From: an uncultured cyanobacterium
Lineage (GTDB): Bacteria; Cyanobacteriota; Cyanobacteriia; Thermostichales; Thermostichaceae
DNA length: 42,532 nucleotides
Reading direction: 5' to 3'
Assembly: GCA_937944885.1 (NCBI GenBank)
Contig: CALFBB010000041.1
Coordinates: 1-42,532, forward strand
Position numbers and translations under genes: made by a program. The notes beneath the pieces are model-generated. The model ran no database searches, was not told where the DNA came from, and saw only the letters and a list, made by a program, of their open reading frames with translations. Positions 1 to 7,646 of this stretch are shown here, one piece after another (positions within the stretch are counted from its first letter, which is position 1; each line of letters opens with the position of its first letter).

Positions 1-1827
1 CCCAGCACCAATGGCATCAAGACCAAAAACGAATGGGTACATGCCACGCACTGGGATTGTGTCATCTTCGACGAATACCACTACGGCGCCTGGCGCGAGA
101 AGGCCAAAGACCTGTTCGAGGCCGAGGACGAGCGCGAGCGCAAAGCCGCCGAAGGCGAAGCCCTGGACTACTTCGACGAAGACATCCTGCCCATCACCGC
201 CGACCACTACCTGTACCTGTCCGGCACGCCCTTCCGCGCTATCGCCACCGGTGAGTTCATCGAGGAGCAGATTTATAACTGGACCTACTCCGATGAGCAG
301 CGCGCCAAGGCGGAATGGGACGAGACGAAGGGGCCCAACCCCTACGCCGCCCTGCCGCGCATGGTGCTGATGACTTACCAGTTGCCGGAGGACATTCGGC
401 AGGTGGCCCTGCAGGGCGAGTTCAACGAGTTCGACCTCAATGTGTTCTTCTCCGCTGAAGGCGTCGGCGAACATGCGCGTTTCAAGTACGAGGCTGAGGT
501 GCAAAAGTGGCTGGATTTGATCCGCGGCGCATATCTTCCGGCCAGCATTGACGAGCTAAAGTTGGGGCGCGACCGCCGTCCGCCCTTGCCGTTTTCGGAC
601 GTGCGCTTACTCTCAGCACTGACTCATACGCTGTGGTTCTTGCCCAGCGTCGCCGCCTGCTACGCCATGCGCAACCTGCTGGCGCAGCGGCAGAACAAGT
701 TCTATCACGACTACACGGTGATTGTCGCCGCCGGCGCAGCGGCGGGCATCGGCCCCAAAGCGCTGCCGCCCGTGCTGGAGGCGATGGGCAACCCACTGGA
801 GACGAAGACCATCACCCTCACCTGCGGCAAACTCACCACCGGCGTTACCGTTCGCCCCTGGACGGGGATTTTCATGCTGCGCAACTCCTCCAGCCCCGAA
901 ACCTATTTTCAGGCTGCTTTCCGCGTCCAAAGCCCTTGGACACTCAGAAACCCCGATGGTCTTTCGCCGAACGAGGAACTGATCCTCAAGCCGGAGTGCT
1001 ACGTCTTCGACTTCGCGCCCGATCGCGCCCTGCGCCAGATTGCCGATTACAGCACCCGCCTAAACGTGGGCGAAGACGACCCGGAGAAGAAGGTGGAAGA
1101 ATTCATCCGTTTCCTGCCGGTGCTGGCCTATGACGGCAGTTCGATGCGCCAGATTGATGCCGCTGGCGTGCTAGAGATGGCGATGAGCGGCACCACGGCC
1201 ACGCTTTTGGCGCGGCGCTGGGAGAGCGCCCTGCTCGTCAACGTGGATAACGACACCCTGCGGCGGCTCATGAGCAATCCCCAAGCCATGCAGGCTCTGA
1301 TGAGCATCGAGGGTTTCCGCAATTTGAATCAGGACATCGAAACCATCATCAACAAGTCGGAAGCGGTCAAAAAGGCCAAGCGCGAAGCCAACGAACGCGA
1401 ACTCTCCCGCGAGGAGAAACGGCAACTCTCCGAAGAAGAGAAAGAATTCAAGAGCAAGCGCAAGGAAATCCAAGAGAAACTCATCAAGTTTGCCACGCGC
1501 ATTCCCATCTTCCTGTATCTCACCGACTACCGCGAGCGCACGCTACGTGATGTCATTACCCAATTGGAACCAGAGTTGTTCAAGCGTGTAACCGGCATCA
1601 CCAAGCAAGATTTTGAGCTACTCGTCAGCCTAGGGGTCTTCAATAGTGCCTTGATGAACGACGCGGTGTACAAGTTTAAGCGCTACGAGGATCCCAGCTT
1701 AGTTTACATAGGTATCAACCGGCATGAGGGGGAAGACATCGGTCTGTATGATACTGTTTTGCGCCGAAAGGAATATGAGGCAATGTTGCTGAATGAATCG
1801 GTTGAGACTTATGAAACTCGCCAATGA
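1..1827 (+). CDS. Restriction-type DEAD/DEAH helicase, C-terminal part (5' end outside window)
   Basis: The frame is open from base 1 to the TGA at 1825-1827 (608 visible residues), so the start lies upstream of the window. Superfamily-2 helicase motifs are visible: a DEYH box at residues 24-27 (motif II), SGTPF at 74-78 (motif III), LTCGKLTTGVTV near 273-284 (motif V-like) and QAAFRVQSPW at 304-313 (motif VI). A very charged Lys/Glu helix follows near 456-490. This arrangement matches restriction-associated helicase subunits (type III Res-like), which couple ATP hydrolysis to DNA translocation. The nuclease and modification partners are not in view. The gene contains only one GGATCC (near 1690) and no full GGGATCCC, unlike almost every other gene here, which suggests horizontal acquisition. 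The family is clear; the exact system (type I, type III or another defence module) is not. Confidence 0.8.
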   Translation, partial: PSTNGIKTKNEWVHATHWDCVIFDEYHYGAWREKAKDLFEAEDERERKAAEGEALDYFDEDILPITADHYLYLSGTPFRAIATGEFIEEQIYNWTYSDEQRAKAEWDETKGPNPYAALPRMVLMTYQLPEDIRQVALQGEFNEFDLNVFFSAEGVGEHARFKYEAEVQKWLDLIRGAYLPASIDELKLGRDRRPPLPFSDVRLLSALTHTLWFLPSVAACYAMRNLLAQRQNKFYHDYTVIVAAGAAAGIGPKALPPVLEAMGNPLETKTITLTCGKLTTGVTVRPWTGIFMLRNSSSPETYFQAAFRVQSPWTLRNPDGLSPNEELILKPECYVFDFAPDRALRQIADYSTRLNVGEDDPEKKVEEFIRFLPVLAYDGSSMRQIDAAGVLEMAMSGTTATLLARRWESALLVNVDNDTLRRLMSNPQAMQALMSIEGFRNLNQDIETIINKSEAVKKAKREANERELSREEKRQLSEEEKEFKSKRKEIQEKLIKFATRIPIFLYLTDYRERTLRDVITQLEPELFKRVTGITKQDFELLVSLGVFNSALMNDAVYKFKRYEDPSLVYIGINRHEGEDIGLYDTVLRRKEYEAMLLNESVETYETRQ

Positions 1828-1906
1828 GACCAAGAGGGGCTAGCAACCCCATGTAGTAGATAGTGCTTTGCGCTGATGCTGAGCGTTTGCAGGGGCTATA
1901 CTACTT

Positions 1907-1940
1907 GCTTTTCACATTGCTTTTCACATTGCTTTTCACA
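1907..1940. repeat. 12-bp tandem repeat, about 2.8 copies
   Basis: The unit gcttttcacatt occurs at 1907-1918 and 1919-1930, and a 10-base partial copy follows at 1931-1940. The last copy contains the stop codon (1936-1938) of the minus-strand SirB1-like gene, so duplication occurred at the gene end without changing most of the protein. Confidence 0.95.
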
Positions 1941-2784
1941 GCTCCGGCAGCTCATCTGGGTCAGTTCCTAGCCTCCGCAAAATTTCTCGAATCAGATGGT
2001 CATTGGCGGGATTAAGCTCACCGTCCTGGCGGGCCTGTGCCAAGTAGTACTTGAGATCCTGTTGGGCTTGTGGCCAGTGACCGAGCTGGTAGTACAACAG
2101 GCCGCGATCCCGCAGCTGCCCCAGATCTTCTGGGATCAACAATAAAATCCGCTCCACTGCTGCTAAGGCAGGTTCTAGCTCGCCGCGCCTGAGGTAAATG
2201 TGCTTGAGATTGTTGAGTAGGCGGACCAAAATCATCCGGGAAGATGTAGGTGCTAAATACTGCTCTTGCAGACGGATCCCAGGGCCATAAATCTGGGTTA
2301 GCCTCTCTTGACAGTCTTCCGGAAACAAAATCTCCCCCTTGTGAAAGGGATCCACCCAAATTTCGGATCCCTCAAACAGGGGCCGCACCAAAAAGTGGCC
2401 GGGCATACCTACTCCTGCCATGGGAAAATCCAACCGTCGAGCTAGCTCTAAGTACAGCAGGGAGAGGGTAATTGGGATGCCCAGGCGGCGATCAATCACT
2501 TCGTTCAAAAAGCTATTGCGGGGATCGTAATAATCTTCGCGATTGCCCCGAAAACCCAAGTCTTCAAACAAGTAGTGATTCAGAATCTTGAGGATGCGCA
2601 GGGGGTAGCGTTCAGGGGGCAGTCGTTCCCGCACTTCTGCTGCCATTTCATCCAAAGCAGCCCAATACTCTTCCACATCTAAATCAGGATAAGCCTCCTG
2701 AGCAATCCAAAGGGATGCCCGGCCCAGATCAATTGGATCTGCTTGAATTTCAGCAATAAACCGTTCTCTGGCAGGAACACTCAT
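1936..2784 (-). CDS. SirB1-family transglutaminase-like protein with C-terminal TPR-like region
   Basis: This 282-residue protein has the SirB1 / transglutaminase-like signature: NSFLNEVIDRRLGIPITLS, then YLELARRLDFPMAGVGMPGHFLV. The Cys of true transglutaminases is not evident. The last third (LVRLLNNLKHIYLRRGELEPALAAVERIL... and the following helix pair) looks like tetratricopeptide repeats. The frame can be extended to a TTG at 2805, but the ATG at 2784 is preceded by AAGG at a plausible distance and gives the usual family length. It lies 22 bp downstream of the zinc-ribbon membrane protein gene on the same strand, so the two are probably cotranscribed. The biochemical function of SirB1 proteins in cyanobacteria is unknown to me. 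Family call is confident; role is not. Confidence 0.8.
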   Translation of the reverse strand: MSVPARERFIAEIQADPIDLGRASLWIAQEAYPDLDVEEYWAALDEMAAEVRERLPPERYPLRILKILNHYLFEDLGFRGNREDYYDPRNSFLNEVIDRRLGIPITLSLLYLELARRLDFPMAGVGMPGHFLVRPLFEGSEIWVDPFHKGEILFPEDCQERLTQIYGPGIRLQEQYLAPTSSRMILVRLLNNLKHIYLRRGELEPALAAVERILLLIPEDLGQLRDRGLLYYQLGHWPQAQQDLKYYLAQARQDGELNPANDHLIREILRRLGTDPDELPEL

Positions 2785-2806
2785 GGGCCTTGGCAAAAGA
2801 AGCAAC

Positions 2807-3433
2807 TCAAAACAGCAGAGTACAAAAACTGGTCAACAACAAGGTTACTGCTGTCAGCAGGAGGCTAAAGCTCCAGAGCCGTACAGCAGCAAAGAGGAGA
2901 ATACCGATGACCCAGATAAGTAGGGCATTCCAATAGGGGCGGTTAGGCGCTTTGGAGATGTTAATTTTTTGGAAGAAAGGCAACAGGATAAACGACACAT
3001 CCAAAAGGAGGCGCGGCAAGCGCAGGTTATCCGCTAAAGGCAGATCCCGTACCGCCAAATAGAGCAAGCCCCAACTGAGTAAAAACGGGATCAACAATAA
3101 ATAGCCGGATTCCACCAGGAGGGGGCGCTCTACAATGAGCGGAAAAAGAGGGCTGATCCCCCAGAGCACAAACAAGTAAAAGTTTAAGTTCAGGAGTGGC
3201 CGGATCAGCCGCGGGATCCCTAGGCGCTGACCTTGCTGACCGGCCCACTGGCTGGCTCCACTGAATTGGTTTTGGAATTTCTCTACCAGGGATCCCGGTT
3301 TGTGGGAAGTTGAGACAGGGGTCTGCCGCCAACCGCAATAATCGCAGTAAGGGGCTTTGGATCGATAGGCGGGGATTGGTTTGCCACAGGCAGGACACTT
3401 CTGGATTTGGCGGGGCTGAGACGGGGAGGACAT
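2807..3433 (-). CDS. Zinc-ribbon membrane protein, function unknown
   Basis: The 208-residue product starts with MSSPSQPRQIQ and then has two Cys pairs, KCPACGKPIP and YCDYCGW, which form a treble-clef or zinc-ribbon knuckle at about residues 13-35. After a polar linker there are about four hydrophobic segments: LNFYLFVLWGISPLFPLIV, SGYLLLIPFLLSWGLLYLAV, LLLDVSFILLPFF, and a C-terminal pair around ALLIWVIGILLFAAV and LLLTAVTLLLTSFC. It is therefore an integral membrane protein with a cytoplasmic metal-binding N-terminus. The open frame extends to a TTG at 3472, but the ATG at 3433 puts the zinc knuckle near the N-terminus and is preferred. It precedes the SirB1-like gene by 22 bp. I do not recognise a named family. 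Confidence 0.75.
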   Translation of the reverse strand: MSSPSQPRQIQKCPACGKPIPAYRSKAPYCDYCGWRQTPVSTSHKPGSLVEKFQNQFSGASQWAGQQGQRLGIPRLIRPLLNLNFYLFVLWGISPLFPLIVERPLLVESGYLLLIPFLLSWGLLYLAVRDLPLADNLRLPRLLLDVSFILLPFFQKINISKAPNRPYWNALLIWVIGILLFAAVRLWSFSLLLTAVTLLLTSFCTLLF

Positions 3434-3513
3434 GACCGTACACAGGCTGACTTCTGCTCTAGCATGCCCCAACGATTCTCACAGTTGTCTTGAACCTTTA
3501 CTTGGATTTTCTT

Positions 3514-3975
3514 TCACGTCAGCCCTAGGGCAAAGGATATACCAATACAGGCTGCTCCCAAGGCTGCTCCAGCTAGCACCTGCAGAGGGGTATGGCCGAG
3601 CAATTCCTTCAGATAGGGTTCTTTGAAGCTGCCGTTACCTTTCTCTTCAAACCACTCTTCCATAAGGCGGTTGAGCACCTGCGCCTGTTTCCCTGCCGCC
3701 TGACGAATGCCAGTGGCGTCGTACATGACCACCAAAGCAAAAACCACGGTTGCTGCGAACAACAGGCTATCCCACCCCTCCCGTAACCCGACACCGATGG
3801 CTAGGGCGGTCACCAAGGCCGCATGGGAGCTAGGCATGCCACCGGTTTCCACCAGCACCCGCAGATTCACCTTGCCCGATTGCACATAGGTGAGAATCAA
3901 CTTCATGGCCTGGGCCGACAAACTGGCGATCAGCGCTGTCCAAAGGACATGGTTGGCCATCAACTGTTGCAGCAT
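3514..3975 (-). CDS. DUF212 / YuiD-type divergent PAP2-family membrane protein
   Basis: This 153-residue membrane protein carries the DUF212 signatures: TGGMPSSHAALVTALAIGVG near residue 44, VVMYDATGIRQAAGKQAQVLN near 83, and LKELLGHTPLQVLAGA near 123. The SSH and GHTP elements correspond to the phosphatase-like core of the divergent PAP2 / vanadium-haloperoxidase superfamily, so a lipid-phosphate phosphatase role has been proposed for relatives, but no substrate is established. Start ATG at 3975 is preceded by GGAG with 6-base spacing; a second in-frame ATG lies at 3960. It sits 78 bp downstream of crtE on the same strand, a neighbourhood I recall as common in cyanobacteria. A link to isoprenoid diphosphate metabolism is inference only. 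Confidence 0.85.
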   Translation of the reverse strand: MLQQLMANHVLWTALIASLSAQAMKLILTYVQSGKVNLRVLVETGGMPSSHAALVTALAIGVGLREGWDSLLFAATVVFALVVMYDATGIRQAAGKQAQVLNRLMEEWFEEKGNGSFKEPYLKELLGHTPLQVLAGAALGAACIGISFALGLT

Positions 3976-4053
3976 ACGGCTCTCCGAGGCAGGAACTTGA
4001 GCAGGGCATCCAACAGAGGAGCAAGAGGTGGCAGGGATCCCATCTTGACCGTC

Positions 4054-4947
4054 CTAGTGCTGACGACGAGTAATAAAATCCGCTAAGGCCAACAGGGGTT
4101 CGGCCTCGGATCCATAGGGGTACAGCTGTTCTTTGGCGGAGCGAATCAGCTCTTCGGCCTTTTGACGGGAAGCTTCCAGGCCCCAGAGGCTGGGATAGGT
4201 GGCCTTGGCAACCGCTTGATCTTTGCCTGCCGTTTTGCCCAGTTGCTCGCTGGTGGCAGTGATGTCTAAGATATCGTCGATGATCTGGAAGGCTAGGCCA
4301 ATATCCTGGGCATAGCGGCTGAGGCGAGCCAACAAATCCATGTCGCCCCCGCCTAGGATCCCACCGGAGACCACCGAGATCTCCAGCAAGGCCCCGGTTT
4401 TGTGGGTATGGATATAGTCTAGGGTTTCTAGGGTAACGGTTTTCCCTTCGGATTCCAGATCCACTACCTGACCTCCTACCAAGCCGGTGGCAGCAACGGC
4501 ATGGCCAATCCGGGCAATCACCTGCAACACCCGCTGCGGTGGCACCCCTTGCGTTTTCTCGGCAATGTGCTCAAAGGCAAAAGCCAGCAGGGCATCCCCA
4601 GCCAGAATAGCAATATCCTCTCCGAAAACCTTGTGATTGGTCGGTTTGCCGCGGCGAAAGTCATCGTTATCCATGGCCGGCAGATCGTCATGGATCAGCG
4701 ACATGGTGTGGATCATCTCCAGAGCACAAGCAGTGGGCATAGCTTGCTCAAGGGATCCCCCAGCCAGTTCACAAGCAGCCAAACAGAGGATGGGACGGAG
4801 ACGTTTCCCCCCTGCCAGAACGCTGTAGCGCATCGCCTCGTAGATCCGCTCGGGGTAAGCAGGGGTCAGGGCCGCCGATAGCGCCTCTTCCACCTGGCTT
4901 TGGCGCTGGCTGAGGTAGGCTTCTAGGTTGAAGGTTTGGGCAACCAA
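4054..4947 (-). CDS. crtE: Geranylgeranyl diphosphate synthase
   Basis: This 297-residue trans-prenyltransferase condenses isopentenyl diphosphate with allylic diphosphates to make GGPP, the precursor of carotenoids, the phytyl tail of chlorophyll and quinone side chains. The first Asp-rich motif is DDLPAMDND at residues 87-95, and the four-residue spacing typical of bacterial short-chain synthases is present. The second is DDILD at 224-228. GGKRLRP at 47-53 and QIIDDILD are the other family signatures. The start is a TTG at 4947: there is no ATG nearby, and a good Shine-Dalgarno (GAGGAGA, complement of 4954-4960) lies 6 bases upstream. The N-terminus ([12 protein letters not shown]) matches cyanobacterial homologues. 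The downstream DUF212 gene may be cotranscribed. Confidence 0.95.
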   Translation of the reverse strand: MVAQTFNLEAYLSQRQSQVEEALSAALTPAYPERIYEAMRYSVLAGGKRLRPILCLAACELAGGSLEQAMPTACALEMIHTMSLIHDDLPAMDNDDFRRGKPTNHKVFGEDIAILAGDALLAFAFEHIAEKTQGVPPQRVLQVIARIGHAVAATGLVGGQVVDLESEGKTVTLETLDYIHTHKTGALLEISVVSGGILGGGDMDLLARLSRYAQDIGLAFQIIDDILDITATSEQLGKTAGKDQAVAKATYPSLWGLEASRQKAEELIRSAKEQLYPYGSEAEPLLALADFITRRQH

Positions 4948-4953
4948 GGGGAG

Positions 4954-4960
4954 TCTCCTC
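4954..4960 (-). promoter_or_regulatory. Shine-Dalgarno sequence deciding the TTG start of crtE
   Basis: Read on the minus strand, the bases form GAGGAGA six bases before TTG at 4947. This makes the non-ATG start credible. Confidence 0.75.
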
Positions 4961-5061
4961 TCAACTCATTAACTGGGGGGATCCCTGTCGAACAGTTCCG
5001 CAGCAGGCTTGCAAAGTGACATTATCTCATGTCTGTATCTCACCCGATTGAGGTTGCCGAT

Positions 5062-5090
5062 TTGAACCCTTCCAACCACCGACTTAGGAT
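5062..5090 (+). promoter_or_regulatory. Possible sigma-70-type promoter of the Ycf51 gene
   Basis: TTGAAC at 5062-5067 and TAGGAT at 5085-5090 are separated by 17 bases in the crtE/Ycf51 divergent spacer. A short inverted repeat, TAACT-GTT-AGTTA, follows at 5128-5140. These are pattern matches only. Confidence 0.3.
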
Positions 5091-5168
5091 AGATAAACAG
5101 CCACACCCACAGCCTTTATGGCTAGCGTAACTGTTAGTTAACATGTGTTGTTTCTATTATTGAACCTC

Positions 5169-5762
5169 ATGAGCGAAAGCCTGGAATCTTTCTTTGCTTC
5201 TGCTACCCAAGTTGGGCTGGGTTTAGCAGGTCTGCTGGCGTTGCTCACCCTTCTGGCTTGGCTTCGCAATTGGCCCCTTAAGTTTTCCCTGGTGGGCTAT
5301 ACCGCCTTTACGCTGGTGCTAACGGCGGGCTGCTTTGCCCTTAGCTTAGGGCCGATTTTTCGTACCCGCATCCCCGGTGCTGTCCACTACACTACCGTCT
5401 ACGACCAGGGGGCGGAGCGAGCGGTTATTGCGGTGGAACCCACCATTACTCCTGAGCAGCTCATCCCAACTCTGCGTCAAGCCGCCAGTGACTTGGGATC
5501 CTCGGGGCGCTTTTCCACCGGTAGCTCTCTGTTTACCCTGCAGGCACGCACCGTGATCCATCCAGAAGAAGGGGTTTCTTTGCCTTTGCTCTTGGGCACC
5601 CTTCGACAGCCTTTGGGGAGGCGTCTACGCAGCAAGGAAGAGCTCCAGTTACAGCAGATTCAGTTGGAAGAAGAGGCTTTTGCCCAGCTGAGATCCCTTC
5701 AGCAGCCTCAAACTCCTACTGAGGTATCCGACATCTCTGCCCCTGGGATCCCCCAGTCCTGA
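5169..5762 (+). CDS. ycf51: Ycf51 family (DUF2518) membrane protein
   Basis: This 197-residue protein matches the Ycf51 pattern. Two transmembrane segments lie near the N-terminus (QVGLGLAGLLALLTLLAWL and FSLVGYTAFTLVLTAGCFAL). A conserved soluble part follows: RTRIPGAVHYTTVYDQGAERAV, EPTITPEQLIPTLRQAASDLGSSGR, then a beta-rich stretch ending in a Gln/Glu-rich tail. Ycf51 is encoded in some algal plastids and in most cyanobacteria; its function is not established. The frame opens at a GTG at 5145, but ATG at 5169 is the more natural start; neither has a clear ribosome-binding site. The 3' end overlaps the convergent alpha/beta hydrolase gene by 55 bp. Confidence 0.85.
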   Translation: MSESLESFFASATQVGLGLAGLLALLTLLAWLRNWPLKFSLVGYTAFTLVLTAGCFALSLGPIFRTRIPGAVHYTTVYDQGAERAVIAVEPTITPEQLIPTLRQAASDLGSSGRFSTGSSLFTLQARTVIHPEEGVSLPLLLGTLRQPLGRRLRSKEELQLQQIQLEEEAFAQLRSLQQPQTPTEVSDISAPGIPQS

Positions 5763-6571
5763 GCCTGGAGCCAGCGACGCAAATCCTGCCCCACCTGCAG
5801 TGGGATCTCCCACGGGAAAAGATGGGCCACATTGGGATATACAATCCAGGTACAGTTGGGTAAAGCCCGGGCGGTAGCAGCGCTGCTGCTGAGGGTCATA
5901 TGCCGATCTTGCTCAGCAGCCATCAGCAACACCGGGATGCCAAGGCGGTGCAATTCCCCTTCGCGATTGTACCCTTGCCGGAGGGCGGTGCGTAAGGCCT
6001 GATGGGCATGGTGAGAGGTGTGCAAATAGGCGGGTAGAGCCGACCGGGCTAGATAACGATAGACGGTGGGAGTGTGCTGCTGAATCAAGTAGCGGTAGAG
6101 GGAACGACGGCCAAAGGTCTCGATGTTCCATTGCCAACCGGGCCAAACCCAGTTGATCAAAGAGGCAATGCCCGTGTTGATCTGATCCCACAGGTCTGTG
6201 GAGGGATGATCGCTGCGAGGACCGGCAGCGGTGGCCACCAAAACCAACCCTTTCACCCGCTGGGGTAGGCGGAGGGCCAACTCCAGTGCCAGGATCCCTC
6301 CCAAAGACCAACCCAGCACCAGACACTCTGACCAACCCAGATCCTCCAGTAGCCCTTGCAAATCCTCCAGATGCTCGGCCATGGAGAAGGGAGCCGCCAC
6401 TTGCGAATGCCCATAGCCCCGCAGATCCGGCGCTACACAAGGATGTAACCCGGCCACAGCCTCCGCAAACACTGCCATGCACCCGCCATCGCCGGGATGA
6501 CCATGCAGCATCAAAATGGGCAGAGAAGGGATCCCAAACCCCCAAGCACGATAGTGCAACCGCAAGCCCAT
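5708..6571 (-). CDS. Alpha/beta-hydrolase fold protein
   Basis: This 287-residue protein has the full alpha/beta-hydrolase layout. The oxyanion-hole motif is HGHPGDGG at residues 23-30, the nucleophile elbow is GWSLGG with Ser89, the acid is probably Asp222 in AAEQDRHM, and the catalytic His is His250 in PNVAHLFPW. APDLRGYGHS at 47-56 is the usual strand-4 loop. No signal peptide is seen, so a cytoplasmic esterase, lipase-like or C-C hydrolase is expected; substrate cannot be inferred. It starts at ATG 6571, 12 bp after the stop of the upstream Crp-type regulator on the same strand, so the two probably form an operon. Its last 55 bases overlap the convergent Ycf51 gene. Confidence 0.85.
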   Translation of the reverse strand: MGLRLHYRAWGFGIPSLPILMLHGHPGDGGCMAVFAEAVAGLHPCVAPDLRGYGHSQVAAPFSMAEHLEDLQGLLEDLGWSECLVLGWSLGGILALELALRLPQRVKGLVLVATAAGPRSDHPSTDLWDQINTGIASLINWVWPGWQWNIETFGRRSLYRYLIQQHTPTVYRYLARSALPAYLHTSHHAHQALRTALRQGYNREGELHRLGIPVLLMAAEQDRHMTLSSSAATARALPNCTWIVYPNVAHLFPWEIPLQVGQDLRRWLQAQDWGIPGAEMSDTSVGV

Positions 6572-6583
6572 AGAAACAAAAGG

Positions 6584-7249
6584 CTAGGCGTTGGCCACCT
6601 TTTTCGGGGTAGGTTGAAGCTTGACTCCATTGGGAATACAAATTAAGTTCTGATCCAGCACCTGCACAAACCCTTTTGAGCGCAAGGATCCCAGTAGACG
6701 AGTCACCGTCACCCGGGTGGCTCCAATGGCATCCCCAATTTGGGCATGGGTAAGGGGCCAAGGGAGATACATCCCTTGCTCACAAGGTTGACCATGCTCA
6801 TCGATCAACAGGGTCAAGAAGCCCTTCAAACGGTCAATGGCTCTCCGTTGGCCAAGGTTACCTAGCCAGAGCAGCTTCCGTTGCAGCTGGTGACGGAAAT
6901 TTTCTTGTACCTTCTGATGCAGGTGAGGCCACTGCTCTAGGTCTTGCCAGTAGAACCACATCACCGTCGTGCGCTCAGCATGGGTACAGGCTTTGAGCTC
7001 AAAACGCTCTTGGTTGCTCAGCTCAAAAGGTAGACCTGCCGTGATGAACCCAACAAAAACTTCCCGCCGCTCCGGAGTTTGGCTCACCAGTCGCACAACA
7101 CCCTCTTGGGTGATATACACCAAGCCAGGTCGGGTCGGAATGCGCACATCTTTCGGAAAGGTGCGGCAACGGTAGTGCTCATCTGCCCACTGGCAGAGTT
7201 CACCCCATTCCTGAGCCTCTGTTGCCGATACCATGGAAACAATTGACAT
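6584..7249 (-). CDS. Crp/Fnr-family transcriptional regulator with NtcA-like DNA-reading helix
   Basis: The 221-residue protein has an N-terminal cupin-like sensor region (RTFPKDVRIPTRPGLVYITQEGVVRLV), a long dimerisation helix around KLLWLGNLGQRRAIDRLKGF, and a C-terminal winged helix. Its helix-turn-helix reads THAQIGDAIGATRVTVTRLL, nearly the recognition helix of NtcA (IGSTRVTVTRLL). The sensor domain, however, is unlike NtcA: it lacks the usual effector-pocket sequence and is full of Trp, Phe and His. It resembles a cyanobacterial subgroup of Crp proteins that I associate, without certainty, with DevH. It may bind GTA-N8-TAC-like sites. It precedes the alpha/beta hydrolase gene by 12 bp, so that gene is the likely cotranscribed partner. 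Confidence 0.8.
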   Translation of the reverse strand: MSIVSMVSATEAQEWGELCQWADEHYRCRTFPKDVRIPTRPGLVYITQEGVVRLVSQTPERREVFVGFITAGLPFELSNQERFELKACTHAERTTVMWFYWQDLEQWPHLHQKVQENFRHQLQRKLLWLGNLGQRRAIDRLKGFLTLLIDEHGQPCEQGMYLPWPLTHAQIGDAIGATRVTVTRLLGSLRSKGFVQVLDQNLICIPNGVKLQPTPKKVANA

Positions 7250-7646
7250 GTGATAAGCTTCCTGTCGCCTAAGCGACCTGATGGGTTTTCAGATCCCCTA
7301 GCCCAACTCAGAGGGCACCAACGGGATAAACAGCAGATGAGAAGTGCAGGGACAGAACAGAGAAGTGCAGGGACAGAACAGAGAGGAAGGGAAGCACACA
7401 AAAGCTACTTTACCTTAGCTTCATAATGACATCCAGCTTCCTAGGCTGACATCGTACTATTACTGATATTGTTCTGAAAGCTACGTACAATGTTAACCTA
7501 CGGAAGTCGTAGATTTTCAGTCAAGGCTGCAGCGAGCTCATGTTCTCCTTCTGCTCGAGTTCTTTCTGCGCAAGGGCTCGGCAAAAGATCGGTGGGCAAA
7601 TCTGCAAGGGGAGATCCTTCAGGAGGGCTATGCCGCCGAACAATGC
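7250..7646. other. Spacer upstream of the Crp-type regulator
   Basis: About 400 bp between the regulator start and the lspA stop. It contains a 21-bp tandem duplication (7339-7380), an AT-rich stretch around 7400-7490 that probably carries the regulator promoter, and an open frame without a start codon (7497-7700) that may be a gene remnant. No gene is supported. Confidence 0.6.
7339..7380. repeat. 21-bp tandem duplication
   Basis: The unit gagaagtgcagggacagaac plus a final a is present twice without mismatch at 7339-7359 and 7360-7380, and a further gagaggaag begins a degenerate third copy. It lies about 90 bp upstream of the Crp-type regulator start. Confidence 0.95.

Noticed and set aside
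6584-7249. Naming this Crp-family gene ntcA
   Set aside because: Only the recognition helix matches NtcA; the sensor half is different.
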